Of a stretch of DNA of 7,885 nucleotides, positions 1-5,647 are shown one piece after another. The position numbers were made by a program, and so were the translations under genes. The stretch's first letter is position 1, and each line of letters opens with the position of its first letter. This DNA is from Clostridiales bacterium (GTDB taxonomy: Bacteria; Bacillota; Clostridia; Peptostreptococcales; JAAYPU01): contig JAAYPU010000289.1 in the NCBI GenBank assembly GCA_012519645.1, positions 1 through 7,885 of the forward strand, written 5' to 3'. Below the pieces are notes generated by a model that saw nothing but the letters and a program-made list of their open reading frames with translations, did no database searches and was not told the DNA's origin.

Positions 1-1
1 A

Positions 2-1009
2 AATAACGGTATTGAACCAGTAGGCGTTGTAAAAGGTTACAGTGCCATTCCTGAAGTATCACAATTATTTATCGATGCAGGCTATAAAACAATTGGCGGC
101 TCGAGATTAAATGAGATCATACGTTTAAAAACTTGTAATCTGAATGCTGAATATATGCTTTTAAGAATTCCTATGCATTGTGAAATACCAGAACTTGTTA
201 AATACACTGATTCCAGCCTGAATTCAGAAATAGAGACTATAAAGATAATAAACGAGGAAGCAGAGAGACAAAATAAAATCCATGGTGTTATATTGATGGT
301 TGATATGGGCGACTTGCGGGAAGGGTACTATGATAAAAACGAAGTCATTGAAGCAGCAATGGAAATCGAGTATAACCTAAAGAATATAAATTTGCTGGGA
401 ATCGGTACGAACCTCGGATGCTATGGATCTATCAAACCATCTGCAATGAATCTTGGAGACCTTTGCGAATTAGCTGAAAATATTGAAAGAAAAATAGGAA
501 GAAAGTTGGAAGTGATTTCCGGCGGGGCAACCTCCACGCTGCCATTGCTGTTGAACACAGCACTGCCGAAACGAATCAATAATTTAAGAATAGGCGAAGG
601 AATAGTGGTTGCAAAAGATCTTCCGGATATATGGGGAGTTTATATTCCTAATTTATATTCTGACACTATGGTTTTAAAAGTTCAAATCATAGAAATAAAA
701 CAAAAACCCAGCTATCCTATAGGAGAAATATTTGTCGATGCTTTTGGAAACAAACCTGAATATATTGATAAAGGAATCCGAAAAAGAGCAATAGTTGCAT
801 TAGGAAGTAAGGATGTGGGGGATATCAATAAGATCAAGCCCAGATCAAAAGGTATAGAAGTCATAGGCAGCAGCAGTGATCATTTAATATTGGATGTAGA
901 AGAATATGAAGGTAAATTACAGGTTGGAGACATTTTGGAGTTTGATACTTATTATTCCGCCATGCTTTTCTTATGTTCAAGTGACTCTGTTAAAAAGGTC
1001 GTTCTTTAG
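2..1009 (+). CDS. orr: Ornithine racemase (PLP-dependent, YhfX/alanine-racemase-like fold), 5' end missing
   Basis: The frame is open from base 2, so the gene starts upstream; 335 residues are visible and perhaps 30 are missing. The enzyme interconverts L- and D-ornithine in the cytoplasm, feeding D-ornithine to the 4,5-aminomutase of the clostridial ornithine fermentation pathway. The visible start reads GIEPVGVVKGYSAIPEV, and its lysine (bases 32-34) is the expected PLP Schiff-base lysine at the end of the first barrel strand. Further family landmarks are MLLRIPM, LMVDMGDLREG, GIGTNLGCYG, VISGGATSTLPLL (phosphate-binding region), LRIGEG, DAFGNKPEYIDKGIRKRA and SSDHLILDVE, followed by a C-terminal beta domain. 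An ATG at base 155 is internal, because homologous sequence continues upstream of it. No clear terminator follows. A general amino-acid racemase of the same family is the alternative; the LREG and GNKPEYIDKGIRKRA segments favour ornithine racemase. Confidence 0.88.
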   Translation, partial: NNGIEPVGVVKGYSAIPEVSQLFIDAGYKTIGGSRLNEIIRLKTCNLNAEYMLLRIPMHCEIPELVKYTDSSLNSEIETIKIINEEAERQNKIHGVILMVDMGDLREGYYDKNEVIEAAMEIEYNLKNINLLGIGTNLGCYGSIKPSAMNLGDLCELAENIERKIGRKLEVISGGATSTLPLLLNTALPKRINNLRIGEGIVVAKDLPDIWGVYIPNLYSDTMVLKVQIIEIKQKPSYPIGEIFVDAFGNKPEYIDKGIRKRAIVALGSKDVGDINKIKPRSKGIEVIGSSSDHLILDVEEYEGKLQVGDILEFDTYYSAMLFLCSSDSVKKVVL

Positions 1010-1054
1010 CTAAAATAATGCAGTAAAAAAAATCTGGACTATATAGTATTATCG

Positions 1055-1093
1055 CCGTACAATGATATTAGCAAAATGTTGATATGCGTACGG
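1055..1093. promoter_or_regulatory. Inverted repeat upstream of the flavodoxin operon, possible operator
   Basis: CCGTAC at 1055-1060 is mirrored by GTACGG at 1088-1093, just before the ribosome binding site of the next gene. A perfect 10-base palindrome, ACTATATAGT, lies at 1038-1047 and contains a -10-like TATAGT. No convincing -35 box was found. The arrangement could be a regulator-binding site or a leader hairpin, but the arms are only six bases and this could be chance. Confidence 0.3.
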
Positions 1094-1105
1094 TAAATTT
1101 TTTTT

Positions 1106-1110
1106 GGAGG
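1106..1110 (+). promoter_or_regulatory. Ribosome binding site GGAGG that decides the flavodoxin start
   Basis: GGAGG lies eight bases before the ATG at 1119. An in-frame TTG at 1104 overlaps this Shine-Dalgarno sequence and so cannot be the real start. Confidence 0.85.
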
Positions 1111-1118
1111 TAAAAAAA

Positions 1119-1604
1119 ATGAAAACGCTTATTCTTTATTGTTCTGATTATGGTTTTGCTGAAAAGTGCGGTCAAATTATAGCGGAGAAAACTGAAGATG
1201 CTGTCTGCATCAATTTTAAATCTAATGAAATGAAAGATTTGGATTTGAGTATTTTTGATATTATAATCATCGGAGCTTCCATACATGCAGGGAAAATAAG
1301 CAAAAAATTTAAAGAATATTTGATTTCCAATGAAAGTACGTTATTAAAAAAGAAAATAGCTATCTATATCTGCTGTATGGATAATGACAAAGCAGAAGAA
1401 TATTTAAAAGCTGAAATACCTGAAAATATTTACGAACATGCCTTTTTCAAAGGACATTTAGGATATGCTTTAAGCTTTGAAAAGATGAATTTAATTATAC
1501 GGACGATGATAAAAAACATTTCTCATCAGGATAAAAATGTAGAAGAGATAAAATACGATATCATAGATTCGTTAACGGAAAAATTAAAAGAATATTCCTT
1601 TTAA
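1119..1604 (+). CDS. Flavodoxin-domain protein (HemG/flavodoxin_5-like)
   Basis: This 161-residue soluble protein has a flavodoxin-like fold. It starts with a beta strand and phosphate loop of the HemG type (MKTLILYCSDYGFAEKCG, residues 1-18), where the classical T-x-T-G-x-T loop is replaced by C-S-D-Y-G-F-A. The third strand and following loop read IIIIGASIHAGKISKKFKEY (about residues 50-69), typical of menaquinone-dependent protoporphyrinogen oxidase-like flavodoxins. Such proteins bind FMN and pass electrons; no haem synthesis gene is nearby, so a true HemG role is not supported. The start at 1119 is chosen for the GGAGG eight bases upstream. The next gene begins nine bases after the stop and encodes a flavodoxin-ferredoxin fusion, so the two probably form one redox operon. 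The natural electron donor and acceptor cannot be told from sequence. Confidence 0.8.
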   Translation: MKTLILYCSDYGFAEKCGQIIAEKTEDAVCINFKSNEMKDLDLSIFDIIIIGASIHAGKISKKFKEYLISNESTLLKKKIAIYICCMDNDKAEEYLKAEIPENIYEHAFFKGHLGYALSFEKMNLIIRTMIKNISHQDKNVEEIKYDIIDSLTEKLKEYSF

Positions 1605-1613
1605 GATCAAATT

Positions 1614-2498
1614 ATGGAAAGAAAAAATATGAAACCAAGTGATTGGAAATCAGCCAGGTTAGTTTATTTTACCGGAACAGGAGGTACAGGAAGGGCCGCT
1701 CTGTGCTTAATGAAATCACTTGAGAAGCGTGGCATTAAGGTCAACATAACAGAGCTTACCAGAGGTACATATAACTCAAGCAGCGATGCGGATCTATTGA
1801 TCGTATTATTTCCGGTTCATGCGGCCAATGCTCCTTTACCGGTTTATGAATGGATCGAATCTGTTTCTGTTGTAAACAAAAAGCCCGCCGTCGTCATATC
1901 TGTTTCCGGAGGAGGCGAGATATCGCCGAATACAGCCTGCAGATCAGGCTGTATAAAACGTTTGGAAAAGAAAGGGTATGAGGTCATATATGAAAATATG
2001 CTGATTATGCCATCTAATTGGATCGTTCCAACACCAGATGGCATATCTGCAAGACTTTTAAAAATATTGCCCGTTAAAATCGATAGTATTCTAAATGATA
2101 TTTTTTCAGGTATAAGGTATAGATCCAGCCCTAAATTTATTGATAGAATCCTTTCAAAAGTATTTGAGCTTGAAAAAATGGGAGCTAAGACTTTTGGTAG
2201 AAAGATTAACTCAAACTCCAATTGCACTGGATGCGGGTGGTGTGAAATAAATTGCCCGAGAGAAAATATAAAATTGATAAACGGCAGACCTGTTTTCGAC
2301 ATATATTGTGTAATGTGCTTAAGATGTATTTACTGCTGCCCTTATAACGCCTTAAAACCGGGCATGTTAAAATGTATTAGCATTGAAGACATAGAAAAAC
2401 GAATGGAAGGCATTTTACCGCCGTCTGTAGACGAATCAGCCAAAGGATATTTGTGGAAAGGCGTCAGAGAATATCTGAAAGATTATGATATCCAATAG
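1614..2498 (+). CDS. EFR1-type flavodoxin plus 2x[4Fe-4S] ferredoxin fusion protein
   Basis: This 294-residue cytoplasmic electron-transfer protein has two parts. Residues about 14-165 form a flavodoxin-like domain with an FMN phosphate loop, YFTGTGGTGRAA (18-29). Residues about 200-245 form a bacterial dicluster ferredoxin with C204-x2-C207-x2-C210-x3-C214-P and C232-x2-C235-x2-C238-x3-C242-P, i.e. ligands for two [4Fe-4S] clusters. This architecture is the EFR1-family 'ferrodoxin' common in anaerobic Firmicutes; its partners are generally unknown. The start is uncertain: ATG 1614 has little Shine-Dalgarno upstream, while the in-frame ATG at 1629 has GGAAAG about seven bases before it, so the protein may be five residues shorter. 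It follows the flavodoxin gene by nine bases and precedes the SprT-like gene by 30 bases, so the three probably share a transcript. Confidence 0.85.
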   Translation: MERKNMKPSDWKSARLVYFTGTGGTGRAALCLMKSLEKRGIKVNITELTRGTYNSSSDADLLIVLFPVHAANAPLPVYEWIESVSVVNKKPAVVISVSGGGEISPNTACRSGCIKRLEKKGYEVIYENMLIMPSNWIVPTPDGISARLLKILPVKIDSILNDIFSGIRYRSSPKFIDRILSKVFELEKMGAKTFGRKINSNSNCTGCGWCEINCPRENIKLINGRPVFDIYCVMCLRCIYCCPYNALKPGMLKCISIEDIEKRMEGILPPSVDESAKGYLWKGVREYLKDYDIQ

Positions 2499-2528
2499 TT
2501 TTAAATAATAAACCGGAGTAGAGAATAA

Positions 2529-3290
2529 ATGCACTATTTATTAAAGATAACAGAAAACCCCCGTTTACAAGAAGATATCAATAATACACGAACAAAAATT
2601 TCTCAGCTTCTCATTCAGAGTTCTGATAATATCAAGAGCGTTAATTTTTCAAGCATTTCAAATAACGATTTGAGGCTATTGTTTGATCTATACGATTTGT
2701 TGTTTTTTGACAACTGGTTTAAAGATAATTATAAAGGACAAATTTTATTTTCTTTATCTAAAAGAATGTCTCGCAGTGCAGGTTTAACTATTTGTCCAAG
2801 AAATATTAGTAAAATAAAGCAGGAAAATGTAATAATTGAAATCCGCATAGGAATCAACCTGATTTTTAATTATCATTCAACAGAAAGAATGAAAACGGTC
2901 AGCGGTATAACTACGAGCAGCAGCTTAGAAGCTTTAGAGCTGGTTTTTGAACATGAAATTTGCCACTTGATTGAATTCCTGCTTTATAAAAAATCCAGCT
3001 GTAAAAATAAAAGGTTTAAGAATATAGCTCACAATCTGTTTGGTCATACGGACAGCTATCATAAACTGCCGACAAATACAAAAATTGCCGTAGAGCAGCT
3101 TGGTTTTAAATTAGGTGATGAGGTTTCATTTAATTATAAAGGGAAAGAGAAAAGGGGGATCCTTTACAATATAAGAAAAAGAGCCATAATTTTTGTAATG
3201 GATAAAAACGGCGTTTACAGTGACAAAAATGGAATGAGATATACTAAATATTATGTACCTCTTAAATCACTTAAAGAATCAGAAGAATAA
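2529..3290 (+). CDS. SprT-like zinc metallopeptidase-fold protein with C-terminal SH3/KOW-like tail
   Basis: The protein has 253 residues. The central part has the zinc-protease motif HEICH (H142, E143, H146) in the context LELVFEHEICHLIEFLLY, as in SprT-like proteins. Candidate third ligands are H168 and H173 (the FGHT segment); the spacing is longer than in SPRTN-type SprT domains. The N-terminal 70 residues look helical, and residues about 80-112 contain strand-rich sequence (GLTICPRN, IEIRIGINLIF) preceding the active helix, consistent with the SprT fold. Residues about 195-248 (LGDEVSFNYKGKEKRG ... YYVPLKSL) look like a small beta-barrel of the SH3/KOW type. There is no signal peptide, so it is cytoplasmic. 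GGAG at 2515-2518 lies ten bases before the ATG. It is the last gene before a terminator. The substrate is unknown; a link to the redox genes upstream is positional only. Confidence 0.75.
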   Translation: MHYLLKITENPRLQEDINNTRTKISQLLIQSSDNIKSVNFSSISNNDLRLLFDLYDLLFFDNWFKDNYKGQILFSLSKRMSRSAGLTICPRNISKIKQENVIIEIRIGINLIFNYHSTERMKTVSGITTSSSLEALELVFEHEICHLIEFLLYKKSSCKNKRFKNIAHNLFGHTDSYHKLPTNTKIAVEQLGFKLGDEVSFNYKGKEKRGILYNIRKRAIIFVMDKNGVYSDKNGMRYTKYYVPLKSLKESEE

Positions 3291-3299
3291 AATAATATT

Positions 3300-3340
3300 A
3301 AATTACAGCATTAATAAATTCAGCTGTAATTTTTTATTTT
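3300..3340 (+). terminator. Intrinsic terminator of the flavodoxin-EFR1-SprT run
   Basis: A ten-base-pair stem (AAATTACAGC 3300-3309 with GCTGTAATTT 3323-3332) with a 13-base loop is followed directly by a T-rich tail. It sits nine bases after the stop codon of the SprT-like gene. Confidence 0.85.
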
Positions 3341-3430
3341 ATATTGCCAAAGTTTTGGAATACTATTGAAGAATTAATAAGTTTTCTTGGCATTTTGGGT
3401 CAAAAGTCGACATTATCCGAGTAAGAACAA

Positions 3431-3459
3431 TTGACACATAGGATATATTATAATAAGAT
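3431..3459 (+). promoter_or_regulatory. Candidate distal sigma-A promoter
   Basis: A perfect -35 TTGACA (3431-3436) is followed, after 17 bases, by TAAGAT (3454-3459). It would start a transcript about 220 bases ahead of the coiled-coil gene, so the message would carry both downstream inverted repeats in its leader. Confidence 0.5.
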
Positions 3460-3472
3460 ATATACGTAAATT

Positions 3473-3499
3473 TATGATTATATTCGAGCTTATATCATA
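3473..3499. repeat. Imperfect inverted repeat in the leader
   Basis: TATGATTATA (3473-3482) pairs with TATATCATA (3491-3499) with one bulged base and an eight-base loop. It would be a weak AT-rich hairpin just after the distal promoter start. Confidence 0.4.
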
Positions 3500-3519
3500 G
3501 ACCTTTAAATTAAGAATAG

Positions 3520-3551
3520 GCAAAAAATATATAGAATAAAATATTTTTTGC
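3520..3551. repeat. Perfect 11-base inverted repeat in the leader
   Basis: GCAAAAAATAT (3520-3530) and ATATTTTTTGC (3541-3551) are exact reverse complements around a ten-base loop. It could be a protein-binding site or an attenuator-like hairpin between the two promoters. Because the T run is inside the stem, it is not a standard intrinsic terminator. Confidence 0.55.
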
Positions 3552-3577
3552 AGAAATATATTTTAAAATAAAACATT

Positions 3578-3605
3578 TTGAAGAATAATGGAAAAATGAT
3601 ATAAT
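3578..3605 (+). promoter_or_regulatory. Candidate proximal sigma-A promoter of the coiled-coil/OmpA-like cassette
   Basis: TTGAAG (3578-3583), a 16-base spacer and a perfect TATAAT (3600-3605); a second overlapping TATAAT lies at 3605-3610. The start would be near 3612, giving a leader of about 75 bases. Confidence 0.55.
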
Positions 3606-3685
3606 ATAATTTAAGATATATTGTCATTTTAGGGCGATCATGAGTATTTACATAGCTTAATCTTAACAACAAGGGAGGATAACGG

Positions 3686-4372
3686 ATGGGAAAGGAAAAT
3701 GCATCTAAACAAAATGCAAATGTTTCGGGTGTAACATCTGAAAAGGTATCTATGTATGATACTGCAAACAGCATAACTGATGCCAGCAAGAAAAAAACTC
3801 TATTTGAAAAGCTTGGATTAGTTGAGTCGATAGAGGAGGATGAAGGTACTTCTTCTAAGGCTAACCTGAATGCAAATGAAAAGACAAATTCAAGCAATGT
3901 AATTTCTATTTCAGAGAAAAACTTATTTAATCCTGAAGAAAAAAGAATTGAGAAGCTGTCTATTGATGAAATTTACACAATATATAGCTTATTGCCTCGG
4001 ACATCAACAAATTCCGTGTATCTAATTGATAATTTTTTAAAGGCACTTCCATCCAATCTGCCAATTGAAATTAAAAGAGAATCTTTGAACAGCTTGCTTG
4101 AGGCTTCTCATATCAATCTTATTGATCTTGTTAATGATGGTAAAGAGCGGGTAGAAACATTAAACCAATATTTAGAGAATTTTACTTTGGATTTGAATGA
4201 AATCATTAATGACAACGAAAGAGAAATTGCAGCTCTAAAAGAGAAAATTGCACATCATACCAGCATAATAGAAGAACGAAGCCGTACTCTCGAAGAACAA
4301 AAAGCTATCGTTAAGTTTGAAGTACAAAAAATTTCTTCTATTATAGATTTTGTAAGAAGTAAAGATATATAG
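3686..4372 (+). CDS. Uncharacterised soluble coiled-coil protein, partner of the OmpA-like gene
   Basis: I do not recognise this 228-residue protein by name. There is no signal peptide, membrane segment or cysteine. Residues 1-80 are low-complexity and rich in N, S, K and T, probably disordered, with one short helical patch (KKKTLFEKLGLVESIEE, 35-51). Residues about 87-148 look like a compact helical domain (SIDEIYTIYSLLPRTSTNS, then VYLIDNFLKALPSNLP, then RESLNSLLEASHINLIDLV). Residues about 150-220 form a charged heptad-like coiled coil that ends in KFEVQKISSIIDFV. The start is well supported by AGGGAGG seven bases before the ATG. The next gene begins ten bases after the stop and encodes a membrane-anchored OmpA-like protein, so the two probably act together, perhaps with the coiled coil as the cytoplasmic partner. 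The function is unknown. Confidence 0.75.
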   Translation: MGKENASKQNANVSGVTSEKVSMYDTANSITDASKKKTLFEKLGLVESIEEDEGTSSKANLNANEKTNSSNVISISEKNLFNPEEKRIEKLSIDEIYTIYSLLPRTSTNSVYLIDNFLKALPSNLPIEIKRESLNSLLEASHINLIDLVNDGKERVETLNQYLENFTLDLNEIINDNEREIAALKEKIAHHTSIIEERSRTLEEQKAIVKFEVQKISSIIDFVRSKDI

Positions 4373-4382
4373 TCGGGAGCAT

Positions 4383-4979
4383 ATGACATACAAAGGCTAT
4401 AGACTCAGTAAAAGGGGAAAAATAGTTTTCTCTTTTATCATTATTCTTATAATTGCAATTTTCTTTTATTTGCTAATGTCTAAGCTAAATGATAATGTAA
4501 ATGCAGATACCCCAGACAATATACAGACCGGTAACCATCAACAAGAACCAGAAGAACCTAAAGAACCAATAACTGGATCTCCTGAAAATGTGGAGAAAAA
4601 GGATGTTATTTTAGAGGAAGGTATGCTTTCCTTGTATTTCCAACCCGGATCCGCCTTATTAACTATAGAATCGCAAAGTGCATTAGATATGTTTGTCAAA
4701 ATGGAAAATCTTATTAAAACTCGTACCATACGAATTGAAGGTAATTGTGCTACTCTCAAAAGAAGCTTATCGGAAGCTGAAAAGCAGGCAAATATGGAAT
4801 TTGCCTTAAAACGTGCTGAAGCAGTAGCTGAATATCTGCATTCTAAAGGTTTGTCAAATGAATCTTTAGAAATCGTATCAAATGGTTCTGATAAATCCAC
4901 AAATAACCGCTCTTGGTTTGACAGAAGATTAAACAGAAGAGTAGATATATTTTTCCAAGTGGAAATAGATACAATTTAA
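4383..4979 (+). CDS. Single-pass membrane protein with OmpA-like domain (MotB/Pal type)
   Basis: The protein has 198 residues. A short positive N-terminus (KRGK) precedes one membrane helix at about 14-32, so residues 33-198 face outside. A P/E-rich linker (52-70) leads to an OmpA-like domain (about 80-192). That domain shows the family signature N137-x4-LKRAEAVAEYL (R144 matching the conserved arginine), the LYFQPGSA entry strand and the closing D180-R-R-L-N-R-R-V-D-I. The usual G-H-T-D loop reads G120-N-C-A123, so the aspartate that normally binds the diaminopimelate acid of peptidoglycan is absent. The membrane helix has no MotB-type aspartate and no motA neighbour exists, so this is not a stator protein. 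GGGAG ends only three bases before the ATG, unusually tight, which suggests translational coupling with the gene ten bases upstream. Wall binding in some modified form is an inference. Confidence 0.8.
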   Translation: MTYKGYRLSKRGKIVFSFIIILIIAIFFYLLMSKLNDNVNADTPDNIQTGNHQQEPEEPKEPITGSPENVEKKDVILEEGMLSLYFQPGSALLTIESQSALDMFVKMENLIKTRTIRIEGNCATLKRSLSEAEKQANMEFALKRAEAVAEYLHSKGLSNESLEIVSNGSDKSTNNRSWFDRRLNRRVDIFFQVEIDTI

Positions 4980-4991
4980 ATTTTACATATT

Positions 4992-5025
4992 AAAAAAGAT
5001 GACCATCGGTTGTCATCTTTTTTTT
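4992..5025. terminator. Strong bidirectional intrinsic terminator
   Basis: A 12-base-pair stem, AAAAAAGATGAC (4992-5003) with GTCATCTTTTTT (5012-5023), has an eight-base loop and a T run of eight on the + strand (5018-5025). On the minus strand the A run reads as TTTTTT after the hairpin. It therefore serves both the OmpA-like gene (+) and probably the convergent hemerythrin gene (-). Confidence 0.9.
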
Positions 5026-5064
5026 ATGATAAAGTATAATTATTTGCGTTTGCAGCACTTATTT

Positions 5065-5119
5065 AATTCTTAATTCATAATTCATAATTTAAGTGAATTT
5101 CATAAATGAAATTCACTTA
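5065..5119. repeat. 7-base tandem repeat joined to a perfect palindrome (REP/MITE-like)
   Basis: Units AATTCTT, AATTCAT, AATTCAT and AATTT (5065-5090) run directly into a 14-base-pair perfect inverted repeat (5090-5103 with 5106-5119, two-base centre). The palindrome's right arm overlaps the TAA stop (5117-5119) and the last codons' surroundings of the minus-strand hemerythrin gene. There is no T run on either side, so it is not a standard terminator. Short AATTCAT-type repeats of this kind occur between genes in Clostridia (recollection, not searched); whether this one is a dispersed family must be tested against the genome. Confidence 0.55.
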
Positions 5120-5527
5120 TTGTATTTTATCTTTAAGAAATGGTACATATTTAAAATCTTCACTATTAATATGCTTAAAAATCCATTGAGCAACTGTACG
5201 AAGCAAATTATTTAAGAACTCTTCCTGATCCATTTTAATATCATCCATGTCAACCTTATTCAAATAATCTACAAATTTGTCGTGCTCCGACAGATGATGA
5301 TCCAAATCGGGATAATTAAATTTATGAAAAAGTTCCTTTTCGGTATTAAAATGATAAATAGTATAATCTCTTAGCTCATGAAGCAATTCTTCGGTTTTGT
5401 GTAGTGTACTTTGGTCTAAATATGTATTTAATAATACTTCTATTTCTTCTCCGATTTCAAAAAGTCTTTGATGCTGGCTATCGATTGTTTTAATACCGGT
5501 AGCAAATGATTCGTTCCATTTAAACAT
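5117..5527 (-). CDS. Bacteriohemerythrin
   Basis: This 136-residue, four-helix, non-haem di-iron protein binds O2 reversibly in the cytoplasm. All seven iron ligands are present: H19 (IDSQHQRLF), H59 and E63 (YHFNTEKELF), H78 and H82 (HHLSEH), H119 and D124 (KHINSED). The N-terminal W4-N and G11 are also typical of the family, and the length matches stand-alone bacteriohemerythrins. AGGAGGA (minus strand, 5535-5541) lies seven bases ahead of the ATG. The gene stands alone, between the palindromic repeat at its 3' end and the terminator of the small-protein operon at its 5' side. In an anaerobe the likely role is oxygen scavenging, sensing or delivery to detoxifying enzymes; the sequence does not say which. 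Confidence 0.93.
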   Translation of the reverse strand: MFKWNESFATGIKTIDSQHQRLFEIGEEIEVLLNTYLDQSTLHKTEELLHELRDYTIYHFNTEKELFHKFNYPDLDHHLSEHDKFVDYLNKVDMDDIKMDQEEFLNNLLRTVAQWIFKHINSEDFKYVPFLKDKIQ

Positions 5528-5556
5528 AAATTCATCCTCCTGTGATATTTTTAACT

Positions 5557-5585
5557 ATTATATCAATTTTTTTACCCTTTTGCAT
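5557..5585 (-). promoter_or_regulatory. Candidate promoter of the hemerythrin gene
   Basis: Reading the minus strand, TATAAT (5557-5562) lies 15 bases upstream of the AGGAGGA ribosome binding site. A weak -35, ATGCAA (5580-5585), is 17 bases further up. The -10 is convincing and the -35 is not. Confidence 0.45.
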
Positions 5586-5596
5586 CCGGTTTTAAA

Positions 5597-5639
5597 CAAT
5601 AATTGAGCCGTCAGAAGAGAACTGATGGCTCAATTATTG
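5597..5639 (-). terminator. Long hairpin ending the small-protein operon
   Basis: An 18-base inverted repeat (5597-5614 with 5622-5639, seven-base loop) has a single non-Watson-Crick position. It starts nine bases after the stop of the last small ORF, as a terminator should. The T tail on the minus strand is short (TTTAAAA), and the odd position reads G-U on the + strand but A-C on the minus strand, so efficiency is uncertain. Confidence 0.6.
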
Positions 5640-5647
5640 AAAGAGCT

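Larger units (their letters stand above)
3341..3685 (+). other. Non-coding leader region of the coiled-coil/OmpA-like cassette
   Basis: These 345 bases hold no credible gene. They are very AT-rich and contain two candidate sigma-A promoters and two inverted repeats, listed separately, ending in the strong Shine-Dalgarno AGGGAGG before the ATG at 3686. A six-codon ATG frame at 3640-3660 lacks a ribosome binding site. No known riboswitch core was recognised by eye. Confidence 0.6.

Noticed and set aside
155..1009. Start of the racemase at ATG 155
   Set aside because: The frame stays open to base 2 and carries the PLP lysine at bases 32-34, so 155 is internal.
1068..1286. Minus-strand open frame of 72 codons
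   Set aside because: It is antisense to the well-supported flavodoxin gene, has no ribosome binding site, and its composition follows the opposite strand.
1844..2302. Minus-strand open frame of 152 codons
   Set aside because: It lies wholly inside the EFR1 gene, whose FMN loop and cysteine motifs are clear; it resembles no family.
3406..3412. Spo0A-box-like TGTCGAC on the minus strand
   Set aside because: It is one base off the TGNCGAA core and single, and the word is a SalI-type palindrome likely by chance.
3640..3660. Six-codon upstream frame before the coiled-coil gene (possible leader peptide)
   Set aside because: It has no Shine-Dalgarno sequence and is too short to separate from chance.
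3505..3897. Minus-strand open frame of 130 codons over the leader and the coiled-coil gene
   Set aside because: Half of it covers AT-rich promoter DNA and gives F/Y/I-rich low-complexity sequence; the + strand gene has a strong ribosome binding site.
4538..4900. Minus-strand open frame of 120 codons
   Set aside because: It is a shadow of the OmpA-like gene on the opposite strand.
4383..4979. MotB-type flagellar stator protein
   Set aside because: The membrane helix lacks the conserved aspartate, there is no plug segment and no motA gene beside it.
5090..5119. Palindrome as the hemerythrin terminator
   Set aside because: There is no T run after it on the minus strand, and a true bidirectional terminator lies at 4992-5025.
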